From NCBI GenBank assembly GCA_038380435.1, contig JAWZYU010000009.1, forward strand, positions 62,091,901 through 62,155,900: a stretch of 64,000 nt of DNA. The letters run 5' to 3'. The stretch comes from Ryuthela nishihirai (Eukaryota; Arthropoda; Arachnida; Araneae; Heptathelidae). A program made the position numbers and the translations under genes. Below the pieces are notes generated by a model. It had not been told where the DNA came from and made no database searches. It worked only from the letters and a program-made list of their open reading frames with translations. Shown here one piece after another: positions 34,122 to 44,833 of this stretch (positions are counted from its first letter, which is position 1; every line of letters begins with the position of its first letter).

Positions 34122-34790
34122 TAACAATCCATTGGAAGTATTAACAATTCTTTAAATGATTCACTCATCAAAAATATTTAATTTTCTTTCAGTTTCCAAT
34201 AATAAAGAAAAGCTGTCAATCAAGCTTTTCAATGAGCATGCAGTGTTTCGGGAAAAAATAACTTTATGTCCCTTTCATTGAAACATTCGTAAACAAATCC
34301 ATTGAAAGTATTAACAATTCATTAAATGACTCACTCATCAAGAATATTTAATTTTCTTTCAGTTTCCAATAATACAGAAAAGCTGACAATCAAGCTCTTC
34401 AATGAGCATGCAGTGTTTCGGGAAAAAATAACTTTATGTTCCTTTCATTGAAACATCTTACTTCGTAAACAAATCCATTGAAAGTATTACCAATTCATTA
34501 AATGACTCACTCATCAAGAATATTTAATTTTCTTTCAGTTTCCAATAATACAGAAAAGCTGACAATGAAGCTTTTCAATGAGCATGCAGTGTTTCGGGAA
34601 AAAATAACTTTATGTTCCTTTCATTGAAACATCTTACTTCGTAAACAAATCCATTGAAAGTATTAACAATTCATTAAATGACTCACTCATGAAAAATATT
34701 TAATTTTCTTTCAGTTTCCCGATAATACAGAAAAGCTGACAATCAAGCTTTTCAATGAGCATGCAATGTTTCGGGAAAAAAATAACTGTA
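34122..34790. repeat. Tandem repeat, four units of 170-176 bp
   Basis: Units start at 34122, 34292, 34468 and 34644. Each contains CCATTGAAAGTATTAACAA, TTTAATTTTCTTTCAGTTTCC and GAGCATGCAGTGTTTCGGG. The last unit is slightly more diverged. The 6-bp length step (170 to 176) is due to CTTACTTC-type text present only between later units. The unit size resembles satellite DNA. No protein. Confidence 0.93.
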
Positions 34791-35183
34791 TATTCCTACG
34801 CCCTTGAAGTTTTCGCCATTAGTGCATTTGTAAACTATTTTGCTTTTATTTTTTATTACATATAGGATAGAGAACGATCCTACTCCAGGATGTTACAAGC
34901 TTTCTCTTCTTCTCATACAAGAACAAGCTCCATTAAGATCGAAATCAAGTTTCTTGTTGCATTAGAACTAGCAGAGCAAGGAACTTCGCATTCTTGAAAA
35001 ATGGCCTTAACCATTATGCCGTTAAGTTTCACCGGCAGTCCTTTTTCGTCAGATAGATGGAAATTGTTTTTATATGTACGATTTTACCATTGGTAGAAGT
35101 TCAGGGTCTTGGCGGAGGATGTTACTGTCAGATGGAACAGCAGAAAGTGGGGCAACACTTAAGAATTCCTGAAGGAAACAAGA
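34791..35183. other. Nothing recognised
   Basis: No family-like frame. AT-rich. Confidence 0.4.
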
Positions 35184-35506
35184 GAGGGGGAGTGTTCAGT
35201 CGATAGCCCTCCATGCTTGTAATTTGACGTTCGAGTCCCAGGTTCGAGTCCCAACTGGGCCTGTTTTGAGAATTTTTTCTGCTATCTCATACCTTGCTCT
35301 CGGTAAGAAAATGGACATTACTGGACTTGGAAAAGCCGGTGTCCTTCAGATGGGGCGTTAAACTGCTCCCCTGTGCGCGCTCTAAACAGTCGTTTTCTAT
35401 CATTCCCCTTCTATAACCTTCTATGAGCCTTGGAGTTCTTGTAACCTGATCGTTTAGCCTTTTCTGTGCAAAAAAAAAAGAGCAGTTCGGATATAAAACA
35501 TCCCAA
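35184..35506 (+). repeat. SINE-A copy 10 (B box duplicated)
   Basis: The head is diverged. The B-box text GTTCGAGTCCCA is present twice in direct succession (35231-35256). The body is missing several blocks and the end reads ATATAAAACATCCCAA. Confidence 0.82.
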
Positions 35507-35777
35507 TATCAACGTGGAATCTCCACCCTCTTATTGAAAAGCTTTGATAATAAGAACCAGCATCCAGTGTTCGGAAACAATTGAACGGTGACCATGGGCG
35601 CCGTTAGAATTTTTTCTGAGAAGGTAAAAATTATTTTCAGGGAGGATAAAGTATTTTCAGAAGGGAGCAAAAGCAAATTAATGTTTCAAGATAGAAATAT
35701 TTATGTCGAGCTATTCATTAACGAGTACAGTTGCGAATAAAGAATCACGCATGTATAATACCATAATATAACTAAGG

Positions 35778-36045
35778 AGTTGGATTCTTTTACCTCTGAA
35801 CAGCACTTTTTTGCACACAATAGACTAAATGGCCAGATCACAAGGATCCAAGGGCTCAGAGAACATTGGGGACCCACTGGACAGCTGTTGGGAGACAGAT
35901 GGTTTAGTGTGTTCTTTAATCTGCATAGGATATGGCTCTCCCACACAAGAGACCAACGATTAACGTCCCATCCAATGGACTGCGGCCTTTCCATGTCCAC
36001 CAGCGTCCCCTAATGACCAAGGGCAGGACGGGAAGCTTTGCGGAC
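35778..36045 (-). repeat. SINE-A copy 11 (head lost)
   Basis: Runs from the tail (AGTTGGATTCTTTTACCTC) to GGAAGCTTTGCGGA, stopping where the region next to the tRNA-like head would begin. It carries small internal deletions. Confidence 0.85.
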
Positions 36046-36454
36046 CATATGCATCACCGTATGTAAGCCAAACATGACCACTCAACTTCTCTTGATAACC
36101 TGAACACTAGGCTTATTATATATTTTGACTTGCTTATATCGAATTTTCTTATTATGTGACAAATATCTAATTAGCAAAATGAAAAATTAAATAGGTATCT
36201 CAAAAAAAAAAAAGTGATGAAAGCTTAATGTTGTCCAACAACATCCTATGGCCATTGACTGAGATAGCGGCTTCAAAGCATAGAATACAAGTTCTTACTA
36301 TCAAAATTCCGAGATAGGGAATATGTGATTCGGAGATTTTCCCGGTCACGATTGCCTTTCCGCTGTGCTGTCTAACAGAAATATGCGTTGAAAAGATACG
36401 GAACGGCTACCAGTGCTAAATAATAATCATAACAAAGAATTCCCTGTTTGTTTT

Positions 36455-36600
36455 CTAAAACAACTGGTCTTGATCGTAGGGTACAGTTGCTAGGTCTAAT
36501 GCCCCATCAGGCATGCGATTTTTGTTGTGTTTATCTGCGAGGTAGTGGTCATGAAGAGACTTAGACCCACTATCAGTAGCTTCTAACGTCGTTCTGTATT
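36455..36600 (-). CDS. Candidate terminal host-gene exon, unknown protein
   Basis: On minus a strong acceptor (long T-rich tract, then TTTGTTTGTTGCATATAG) ends at 36601. It is followed by an open frame of about 48 codons: YRTTLEATDSGSKSLHDHYL, then ADKHNKNRMPDGALDLATVP and YDQDQLF before TAG at 36455-36457. The entry phase is 1. Base composition is clearly less AT-rich than the flanks, and the residue mix is that of a soluble or cytoplasmic tail, not a transposase. No partner exon was identified with confidence. A possible donor CAG|GTTAAG lies at about 36915 on the same strand. I do not recognise the family. It could be chance. Confidence 0.35.
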
Positions 36601-36604
36601 CTAT

Positions 36605-37358
36605 ATGCAACAAACAAAAAATAATAAAAAAAAAGAACTGCCTGAAAATTTTAAAAAATGTGAACTTTTCTAGCAATGTATGCATGGTAACAAAAATTCA
36701 AGGACGGAATGAAACTACGATATTTTCTGATTTAAAAAAAACATGCTTTTTCAAGATCTTCATAAGTGACCTTTATGACTCTGAGTAAACCGAAATAATA
36801 AATGTAAAATAACAGAGGAAATTGCAAAAATGGAATGGATATTGTGAAGATCATGCGAGGCGAGGCTCTGTCGACAATGTAAGGGGGACTGATAGAGCAA
36901 AATAGTCTTAACCTGCCTGAGCATAGCAACAACACTGTCTTCAGTTGCCCTTGACAAACAATCAGTTCAGTAACAAAGGAGACTAATGGTCACATGCAGA
37001 GTCAATAGCCGGAAAATACAGATTAATTCTCATACCCTTCAGTGAACAATGGGATGTAAAACGGTTTGTACATGCCATTTCACCGAGAAAGCCTTGTTTG
37101 GAATCATAGATGCTAAAAGGGTAAGGATGAATTAAAATTTATTTTTCTCAATGAAGCAAATGTACGTGGCATTAAAAATGGGAAAGTGTTGTGCAAAGAA
37201 AGCAATATGTTCTCAGCACTCCATGATCTTATCGCTAATATATGCCGTTAAGTCTTAGAGGAAACAAAATTTGATTTCGTTATCAATGTTCGATGTTTCA
37301 GTATGCTAAGCAACATTTTAACGAAGCGAAGTTTGAAGCAAATGGGGTTAATACAACA
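36605..37358. other. No gene recognised
   Basis: Possible intron sequence if the exon at 36455-36600 is real. Confidence 0.35.
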
Positions 37359-37370
37359 GCCAAATGATTG

Positions 37371-37771
37371 TTGTGTTGTTTTTCCTCTGAGCGGCACTGT
37401 TCTTGCACACAATGAGCTAAATGGCTAGGTCACAAGAACTCCGAAGGCTCAGAGAAGGTTGGAGGAGAGCACCCACTAGGTAGCTGTTGGGAGACATGTG
37501 GTAGCTTCCCGTTAAGGCCACGTAGCGTGTGCTTTATAATGTGCAGAGAGTATGGCTTTCCTGCAATACGGAGCCCACGGTTTCCTTTCGGTTCCCACTG
37601 TCACATCCGAAGGATGGCGGCCTTTCCAAGTCTGTCGTTGTCCTCTACTGACCGTGGGCAGGGCGGGAGTTTTGCGGAGATAAATCTCATCGCTGGGGCA
37701 GCTGAGATTCGAACCTGGGATCTGCAGATTAGGAGCTTGGCGCGCTACCGACTGAGCCACTTCCACCCCGC
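37371..37771 (-). repeat. SINE-A copy 12
   Basis: Full length, with an extra insertion near the GGTTTCCTTTCGGTTCCCAC stretch. The flanks GCCAAATGATTGTT and GCCAAATTGTT look like a target duplication with a 2-bp indel. Confidence 0.9.
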
Positions 37772-38485
37772 CAAATTGTTAAAATTACCGTTATGATTTT
37801 TATGCCATACTCGTGACAAAATGATTAACAATATAAATCGGAAATAATATTACAAGTGGCAACGTGAGCTTTTTTTAATTTAATTGACACGAAACGATAG
37901 AGTTTGAGATTGATATTTTTAATCGTAATATGCAAGATTCCGTCTTTTGCAGTCGACTATAAAGGCTGGGATTATATCAAAGTCTGTTCTAAAAATTCCA
38001 GTGTTTCTGCGCAGCAAACATCTAAGAAATATGATAAACAATAAACATCTCTTCAGATCTTTGAAATAAAAACAAGGGACCAGCTGCATACATGACAATT
38101 AATAACCAGAAAATCACTTTTCTTTGGGAACCCTCTTGATGATCTGGGAATGCTAATCAGTTGTTTACTCCACTCAAAAATTATATTTCGCGGCATTTTC
38201 ATTTTTTATGGCTTGTTGAGATTGCCAACAGATTATGTTATAATCACATATCCTCGTTTAAAGACATGGTTATATTCTTTAAAACCCCGTTGCCATAAGA
38301 AACGTCGAGAAGGGAGCTCTTAAAAAAATTATTTTATTAGCAAGGACTCTACGATGTCTGGGGAATGTCACTTGTTTCCCTACTAAAACTCACATGTACA
38401 TCTAGTATGCATAGTTAATATTTTCTTGACTACTTTTAACAAAGAGGTTAATACTGCATAATAAATTATCTTCGCTAAACCACTA
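37772..38485. other. AT-rich, nothing recognised
   Basis: No convincing frame or repeat. Confidence 0.45.
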
Positions 38486-38742
38486 CCGTACCCTTTGTCA
38501 GAAAGGGAACATCGATGGATTTGGAAAGCCCTTCAGATGAGACATTAAATCCTGATCCGTGTGCAGAGAGTCATAACCAGTGCACATTAAAAATACACTG
38601 GACAGCCTTGACAGCCTTGACAGGAGCTGCCTCCTAAGAACTGTCCAATGTGTCCCCTTCCCCTAACCTTCTCTGAGCCCTTGAGGTCATTTGTGACCTA
38701 CCCGTTGAGAGCAAAAAATGCCGCTAATAGGTAAACAACCTA
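38486..38742 (+). repeat. SINE-A copy 13 (5' truncated)
   Basis: Begins at the ACATCGATGGATTTGGAAA block and ends GTAAACAACC. ACAGCCTTG is tandemly duplicated near 38606. Confidence 0.8.
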
Positions 38743-39099
38743 TTTCTGTACAAAGTTTTTTCGATCTTTTTTTTGAACTATACAAAGGGAAATTAATAAA
38801 AAAAATTCAATAAAAAGACCTGTTTACTTGTATCTTTTTTTTATCTTTTCTTCTGTTCTTTTTATATCCTTGATCTCATATATCGCAAAATACTCTATGA
38901 AAAGGAGAAAATTTCGCGTTTACGAAGAAAATATTAGAAATGGTTTTAGAGGATGAAGGTAGATGTGGTGGAAGTGGGAGTATTGAAAGATGATACAGAT
39001 GATGAATCTCCAACATCTGAAAATGTAAATCGTAACTATCATGTAAAGGAGAAAAGGTAATGGAATCGAGATTCTGACTATTGCGTTGCAAGAAACGGT

Positions 39100-39204
39100 A
39101 GAGCACTTCCAAAAATACACTTAACACGGATATATATTTACAACAACAACAATAACAACAAAATACAATATTAAATAAAATAAATAAATTAGAAGGACAT
39201 GACA
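39100..39204 (-). mobile_element. Possible 3' LTR start of the gypsy-like element
   Basis: On minus TGTCATGTCCTTCTAAT is followed by an AT-rich stretch and GTGTATTTTTGGAAGTGCT. Both blocks also occur, in order, at the start of the right-hand LTR (42178 downward), although the middle differs (poly-A versus CAA/TAA repeats). Immediately before it on minus lies AAAAGGAGGCG (39205-39215), a plausible polypurine tract. Similarity ends beyond about 39100, so the LTR is partial. Confidence 0.5.
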
Positions 39205-39399
39205 CGCCTCCTTTTATAAGGAAGATTTTACTGATACCAAAAAGCAGTAAAAATATGCTTTTCCCACTCTAATGTCAATGTCAACCAATATGTCGGTGAA
39301 TACTGTCCTCACCCGAAGACTGTTCAGTCAATTTACTTGGAGTGAACGAAACCACACTGTCACTCAGAAGAAATTGACTGCAATTCACTTCTCTGAGTG

Positions 39400-39784
39400 G
39401 GCGGGGGTGGCTCAGTCGGTAGCGCGCCAGGCTCGTAATCTGTAGTTCCCAAGTTCGAGTCCCAGATGGGTCAACGTTGAGATTTCTCTCCGCAAAATTT
39501 CCCCGCCCTGCCCACGGTCAGTAGGGGACACCGATGGGCTTGAAAAGGTCGCCGTCCGTCGGATGGGACGTTAAGCCGTGGCCCCGTGTGTGGGAGAGCC
39601 ATACCCTGTGCACGTTAAAGAACACTCTGGATGGCCTTGACGGGAGGCTGCCATCTGTCTCCCAACAGCTGTTCCAGTGGGTCCCCTCCCCCAACCTTCT
39701 CTGAGCCTTCGGGGTCCTTGTGGCCTGGCCATTTAGCCCATGGTGTGCAAAAAAGTGCCGCTCAGAGGAAAACAACACAACCCA
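39400..39784 (+). repeat. SINE-A copy 14 (reference copy, full length)
   Basis: A box TGGCTCAGTCGG (39408-39419), B box AGTTCGAGTCC (39452-39462), conserved body and an AACACAACCCA end. Exact 13-bp target duplications ACTTCTCTGAGTG lie at 39387-39399 and 39785-39797. The anticodon position reads CGT, while the surrounding loop resembles elongator tRNA-Met, so the parental tRNA is uncertain. Confidence 0.96.
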
Positions 39785-39939
39785 ACTTCTCTGAGTGTCC
39801 ACAGACTCGATGACCATTTTTCAAACATAGCATCTCCCCAAGATAGTGGGTCGGATTCCATTCCTTTTCATTTTCACATATCTTTGAGTTGCCATCTATA
39901 CCCCTTTCATTGCAATCCCTAACCTAATTACCAACACCA

Positions 39940-40050
39940 CCAGAAGTTTCTACAGGTGTGAATCGCGACAGGGCGTGACCGTTGCAATGCAATTTTCTAG
40001 ATCGATGAGTGATTATAATATAGTAACGTTGAAGGGTCAATGCCCATCTC
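39940..40050 (-). pseudogene. Pol fragment: end of RNase H
   Basis: On minus LQRWALTLQRYYIIITHRS then KLHCNGHALSR matches the WALxLQxYDFxIxHRxGKxHxNADALSR end of gypsy-type RNase H. It overlaps, in a different frame, the last residues of the gag frame (NITEM-like end near 40045), which marks the deletion junction. Protease, RT and most of RNase H are absent. Confidence 0.75.
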
Positions 40051-41210
40051 TGTAATTTCGGCAATTTCGTAGCAATCTTTCCCCGATCCATTCTCCTGCA
40101 ACATGGTATGATTTTTGGCATCTGGTGGTAATAGATCTTTTATTTTGTCGGCTAATATCAAACCTTTGAATTTCTGGAAATCGTCTCCTTCCCTACTCTT
40201 CAGATAATAATTAAAATGATTCTTCATTTGAGATGGAAATTGAGTCCACGTTTCCAAAGAGAACTTAAATAAAGAATCGAATTTCCTTTTGTACTCCAGC
40301 GGAGTCAATTTCTTATGTTTCATCATGGCATATTTAATTTTTTCATAGTGTTGAATTTCCTCGTCACTCAGCAGAGCAAAAATGTTTTGGGCTCTCTCCC
40401 CTAGCAAAGGATGCATTAGCATTCCTTGTAAGTCATCCGTTATTTCATACTGTTTAAACAACTTCTCTATTGTCTCGAAACAAGCTGGTAATTCTTCCGC
40501 GTTTTTCGGTAAGGGAAGTTATTAGGGTTTAGAATTTTCTGAAGCCTTTTCAATATTAGATCTCCCAGATCTACTGAGCTTTGACTTCCTCTGCTGCTGT
40601 TATTTGCCCTCTCTATATCTAATCGTCTAAGTTCTATTTTCCTAACTAATCTTCTTTCCCCCTTCTTTCTTCCCTCTCTCTTTCTTCTTTCTCTCTTCTA
40701 TATTCCATTTCCAATCATCTTTCTTCCCTATCTCTTTCTTCTTTCTCTCTTCTATATTCCATTTCCAATCATCTTTCTTCCCTATCTCTTTCTTCTTTCT
40801 CTCTTCTGCATTCCATTTCCCTGTCTGAGACTGCCTTCGGACGTGGATCACTCATTTCGACCGGATTCGAATCACATCTGCTAAAAACATTTTCAACCCT
40901 AAAATCACCATCAATCCTATCAATTTCGCTAACTTCCCCACTTTTCCCAGCCTCAGTGTGTCTACTTAAATCAACGCTCCCGTCCTGCTCAGTTCCACCC
41001 TTAGTTTTATCGTGACTCCTAAACATCATTGGTAACTTAAAATTCGTATAATATTGAAGAAAGATAGAAAAACCACAGACCCTTCTCTCCCACGAAGATT
41101 GGTTTCTGCTCACTTGCCTGCTGTACTTGGAGTATCCTTCCAAAACGAGGAATCTCCTCTACAGTAACAGACCTTGGCCTACGGAACCTCAGCGAAGATC
41201 TCGATGACAT
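40020..41210 (-). pseudogene. Gag-like (retrotransposon/SCAN-like) protein, frameshifted
   Basis: A likely start at 41210 (MSSRSSLRFRRPRSV) leads through frame changes to a Lys/Glu-rich repeat region (40640-40830) and then a helical capsid-like domain in 39997-40461: LLGERAQNIFALLSDEEIQH, KLTPLEYKRKFDSLFK and DKIKDLLPPD. Gag packages element RNA into particles. At least two frameshifts (near 41060 and 40640) break it. I believe similar gag proteins are common in arachnids, from memory only. Confidence 0.7.
40655..40830 (-). repeat. 54-bp coding minisatellite in gag
   Basis: About 2.7 units. On plus it is almost pure pyrimidine (TCTCTTTCTTCTTTCTCTCT). On minus each unit encodes 18 residues, ERKKKEIGKKDDWKWNIE. 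The repeat length is a multiple of three, so unit number can change without breaking the frame. Confidence 0.9.
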
Positions 41211-41648
41211 AGTACTCGGGAAATGCACTCTGTAGAACACTGAACTATCAGCAATTTAGCCCACCGAACTGCTTGCAGCTTCCTCAGTTTCATGGAATCA
41301 CTGACATATAATCACAGAATCTTTTATTTTTCTTACACTTTTTCTCTTAGCACAATCGAAATTCTCTCTGGCACATAAACAGTAATCTTGTAGCGACTGT
41401 GCCAAATGTCGTGGTCGTTGAGGCGATCGCCATTTCTTACTTTATCACTTATAATTGTATAATTGCGTATATGGATTGAGCTGTGCCAAATGTAGTGTTG
41501 GGCTTGACGACATAAACGATTAACCACTCATTAGTAGAAGAGATTGCTTAGTTCCTTAGTTACATTCACCGTTACTTAGGGGAAATCACGGGTTCGCGGA
41601 TTGTTACACCTGTACTGATATATGCTTCAGACTTGTTGCGCCAAGTGA

Positions 41649-42178
41649 TGTAGAGAAAGATGTCCAACAATTCAAGCACGAGAGTAGTATATGGACGATA
41701 CAATTTATTTACATTCATATAAAATTGCGTACTGGGGATGTGCTCGATTTTGCGGCCTTCCCTGCTTTGTTACTGCAAACCTTCATGCAATGAGATGGAA
41801 ATCTGCACTTCACAGATTCCCTTTGCAGACTTGAAACTCGGCGAAAGGATATTTAATCCTTGCCTACTACCTGGTTGACACAGAACAGAACCCTCTGCTT
41901 AAGGATTTTGTTTTTGAGAAAGAGCTGCGTCACTTGACGCGCTTGGCAAACGTCCTCCCTTTTTGTCAACAGTTCTCAGTCTGGCTTTCATTGTTTTCGC
42001 GCTTCTCTCGGCGCTCGCATTAGGGCTTCAGGCTAGTTGTAAAGGCGCTTTCGCTGTTGTGAGCATGTGCAAAGAGCTTGCTGAGGCCCGAATAACAACC
42101 CGTGAGTCATATCCCCATCTCAGCACTTCCAAAAATACACAATAAAAAAAAAAAAAAAAAAATTAGAGCGACATGACA
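41649..42178 (-). mobile_element. Probable 5' LTR (about 530 bp) with adjacent primer-site-like sequence
   Basis: On minus it starts TGTCATGTCGCTC and could end CTCTACA at 41649, giving TG...CA ends. Just inside, TTGGCGCAACAAGTC (41645-41631) resembles a tRNA primer-binding site. Only the first part is matched by a second copy (39100-39204), so the inner boundary is inferred. Confidence 0.45.
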
Positions 42179-42179
42179 G

Positions 42180-44757
42180 TGCCATTAATATCAAACAGCC
42201 CCCTAATCGAGGCATGAGGCAAAGACTTATTCCTCTACTTGTAAAAGTTGAAGCTATCTACTCAGGTAGGACTTCCTCCAATATAGGTTTGACCATATCC
42301 GTAGAAGCAAGGACTGAAGTACTTGCGATGACCTCTGATCAGAATTATCCACCAGCTCATAAAACGTTTCCTGTGAGTCTATTCATTTGGGACTGTCAAC
42401 CCAGAAACAAACATAAAACAGAAGATTTTTCTTCAACGGAAGCCCACCAGTGCAGCAAATTCAGAATCCGTAATCAAACCCAGAGCCATTATACCATTCA
42501 AGTTAGTATATAGTATATGGTCAACAGCAGGACACTCTGTGGTTGATCACTCCTTAGCAGGGTAGGAAAAAAAAAGAAAAACAGCTATAGTCGTCCATAT
42601 CAATAGGCCACACTGAATTTGGCAGCTCAACTCTTCCGTTCCCTTTCACAAGAGAGCATCTCTTTTGAAAGGTACTGTCGGTTTGCACCATGAGACGGGT
42701 GGGTCCGACTTTAGGCGCAAAGTCTGATCGGCCTGTACATTATCACAGGAGATTGGTGCATAACTCTCCTTCCAGTGAATATCTATATACCACTCAACTA
42801 GCTAATAATATTGTTACAACAGATGAACGTGCTACAATGAACTTGTGATGTGATGTATCATCTTGATGCTCGCTTGAACTATAGCGTGAGAATTACGTCG
42901 CCAACTACTTCGAACGAATCTAACTTAAAAATAAAGAATAAGTTGTTGTAATTAAGAGGAATTGGAGTGTGAAGGAAAACGTAGTTTGTTTTAGTCTGCG
43001 TGGTATATTAAAAAAAAAGAAATCTTTTTATTTGGTGTGTTCGCGGTAGATTAAATAAGTCTATAAGTGTTGACAAGAGCGGACTACAAGAACAAGAAGG
43101 ATGCTTAGGATATTTAAAAATGTGAATGAGGACATCATTTGTTAGTCGAACCAACAGAACTGATCTCAACTTTTCTGTAGGAAGAGTTTATTATTTGATG
43201 CATAGCTATATGTAGTTGTTTAGGAATTGGTAAAGTTATTCTCGATGGTTGTTCACAAATATAATTGTGCCACTTATCGACTGAAGTAAAAGCCTTATAT
43301 TATGCTTTGAATATAGACAGTAAAGAATGTATGTAGATAGTAAAAATAATAACAAGGTGTTAAACTCTTCTGAAGATTCATTTTCATACTGATATATGTA
43401 TATGCATGCTAGTTGATTTAAGTTTATATAAATGTTTTAATTCATTATTTTGTAATAAATTGCATTATTTTAGAATTATAATTGTCAAATACTATTTTTT
43501 TAACTCGCGCTCAGTTTACATCCGTTTAATTCATAACAATATAATAATCACTGAAGAAATCAGTTTTAGTACATATTTCTTAATATTTAACTTTTATATT
43601 TTAACTGTTGTGGATATTTCACTTCAAATATGATATAATAAATCCCATCTTACATGACATCATCACCCGAGGGTGAATTACGTGCTGTGGAAACATTTCA
43701 ATAACTAAATCAAATCAGTTAATGTATCCACGAGGGAAGGTACAGGAGTGAAAAGTGTTGACTCCAGGGTAGAATAAATCGGTAGAAATTTTACTGATAT
43801 AATTTCGCTAATTTATTTTATCAAAGCAAAATGTTCAAAATGCGTTTTTTTAATTATTTTTTCCTTTATTATATTTGAGCAAAATTAAAGATATTGCGTA
43901 TTACAAAAAATGTGAATTTGAATATGAGTAAAAGCAACAAATTGTGAAAGATAACGTTAAGTAACATAATAAAGCTACGAAAGAATCGAAGAGTTTGTGA
44001 TTTTATTAAAGCAGAAAAAATGTTTAGAAGTAAAATAACCTTCCGATTATTTATGAAGGATGGATGTATAAAAATGAAAACCACTCTTCTAATAGCTGCT
44101 GGTACCTTTAAACTGATTGATAGTGCTAAAAAACTTGAAAATTTGAAGATATACTTAAGAAAACGAAATCCAGCTATGTTTCTGTTAGAGGTTCTTTCAG
44201 AACGAAGTTTTTTTTTTGTAACAACAGTCTGTCCCTATTTTCATTCAGGTTTTATTCTTGTGCTATTTCATCTTGCCATTTGACTAACCATCTCTTCCTG
44301 AATTTTTAGAATCTCTTGTTTGAGTCCCAACTCCATGATTAAATGCTCTCAGCGCGCAAGAATCTTGGGAAATATTTTGCAGAACTCTCTGTGTGCTGTT
44401 CAACGTAAATATAAAGCCAATTTCTTTTATGTCACATAATTCGGGAAAGTGGTAAAATATTTTTCCTAAATTCAGCAATGTTTTCGAATCTGTCTACGTT
44501 TTTACGAATATTGAAACAAGAATACTTCGAGATTAGTGCCAACACATGGAGTTTAATTTTTCAGCATTTACTATTATAAATTATCCTGTAAGAAAATCCT
44601 GCTTTTTGCGATTTTGCTAATTTTATGCAATGAAAATAATCTTAGTTATTTATTTCTATGAGTTTACATTAGAAACTAATTATTGAAACACAAATTATAT
44701 AACCACTATTACGCTGTATAAATATCCTTTTGACTTGGGTATAGCGAAAAAGTTGTC
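42180..44757. other. No gene recognised
   Basis: 42214-42513 has a 99-codon frame with moderate GC but no known motif. The rest is AT-rich. Confidence 0.4.
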
Positions 44758-44833
44758 TTGAGCAGCGTAGAATCCGAACTCACGCCCTCCTGATGACATG
44801 GCAGGTACTCTAACTGCTGAGCTACCGCAGCTC
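44758..44833 (-). repeat. tRNA-like relic, family C copy 2
   Basis: On minus: GCTGCGGTAGCTCAGCAGTT (A-box region), CCATGTCATCAGGAGGG and GAGTTCGGATTC (B box). No CCA-end stem closes properly, so it is a SINE head and not a tRNA gene. Confidence 0.65.

Larger units (their letters stand above)
39925..42178 (-). mobile_element. Gypsy-like LTR retrotransposon, internally deleted
   Basis: In minus order: a possible 5' LTR (42178-41649), a primer-site-like sequence, a broken gag, then a direct join to the last part of RNase H and loss of the remaining pol. The polypurine-like and LTR-like text at 39100-39215 may be the 3' end, with SINE-A copy 14 between. No intact enzyme remains. Confidence 0.75.

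Noticed and set aside
34122..34790. Regularly spaced repeats considered as a CRISPR-like array
   Set aside because: Units are contiguous with no unique spacers, and the DNA is eukaryotic.
39631..39922. Open frames across SINE-A copy 14 and its right flank
   Set aside because: They read through a clearly bounded SINE insertion.
42214..42513. 99-codon frame of moderate GC
   Set aside because: No motif, no splice signals and no homology that I can name. Probably chance or antisense of a decayed element.
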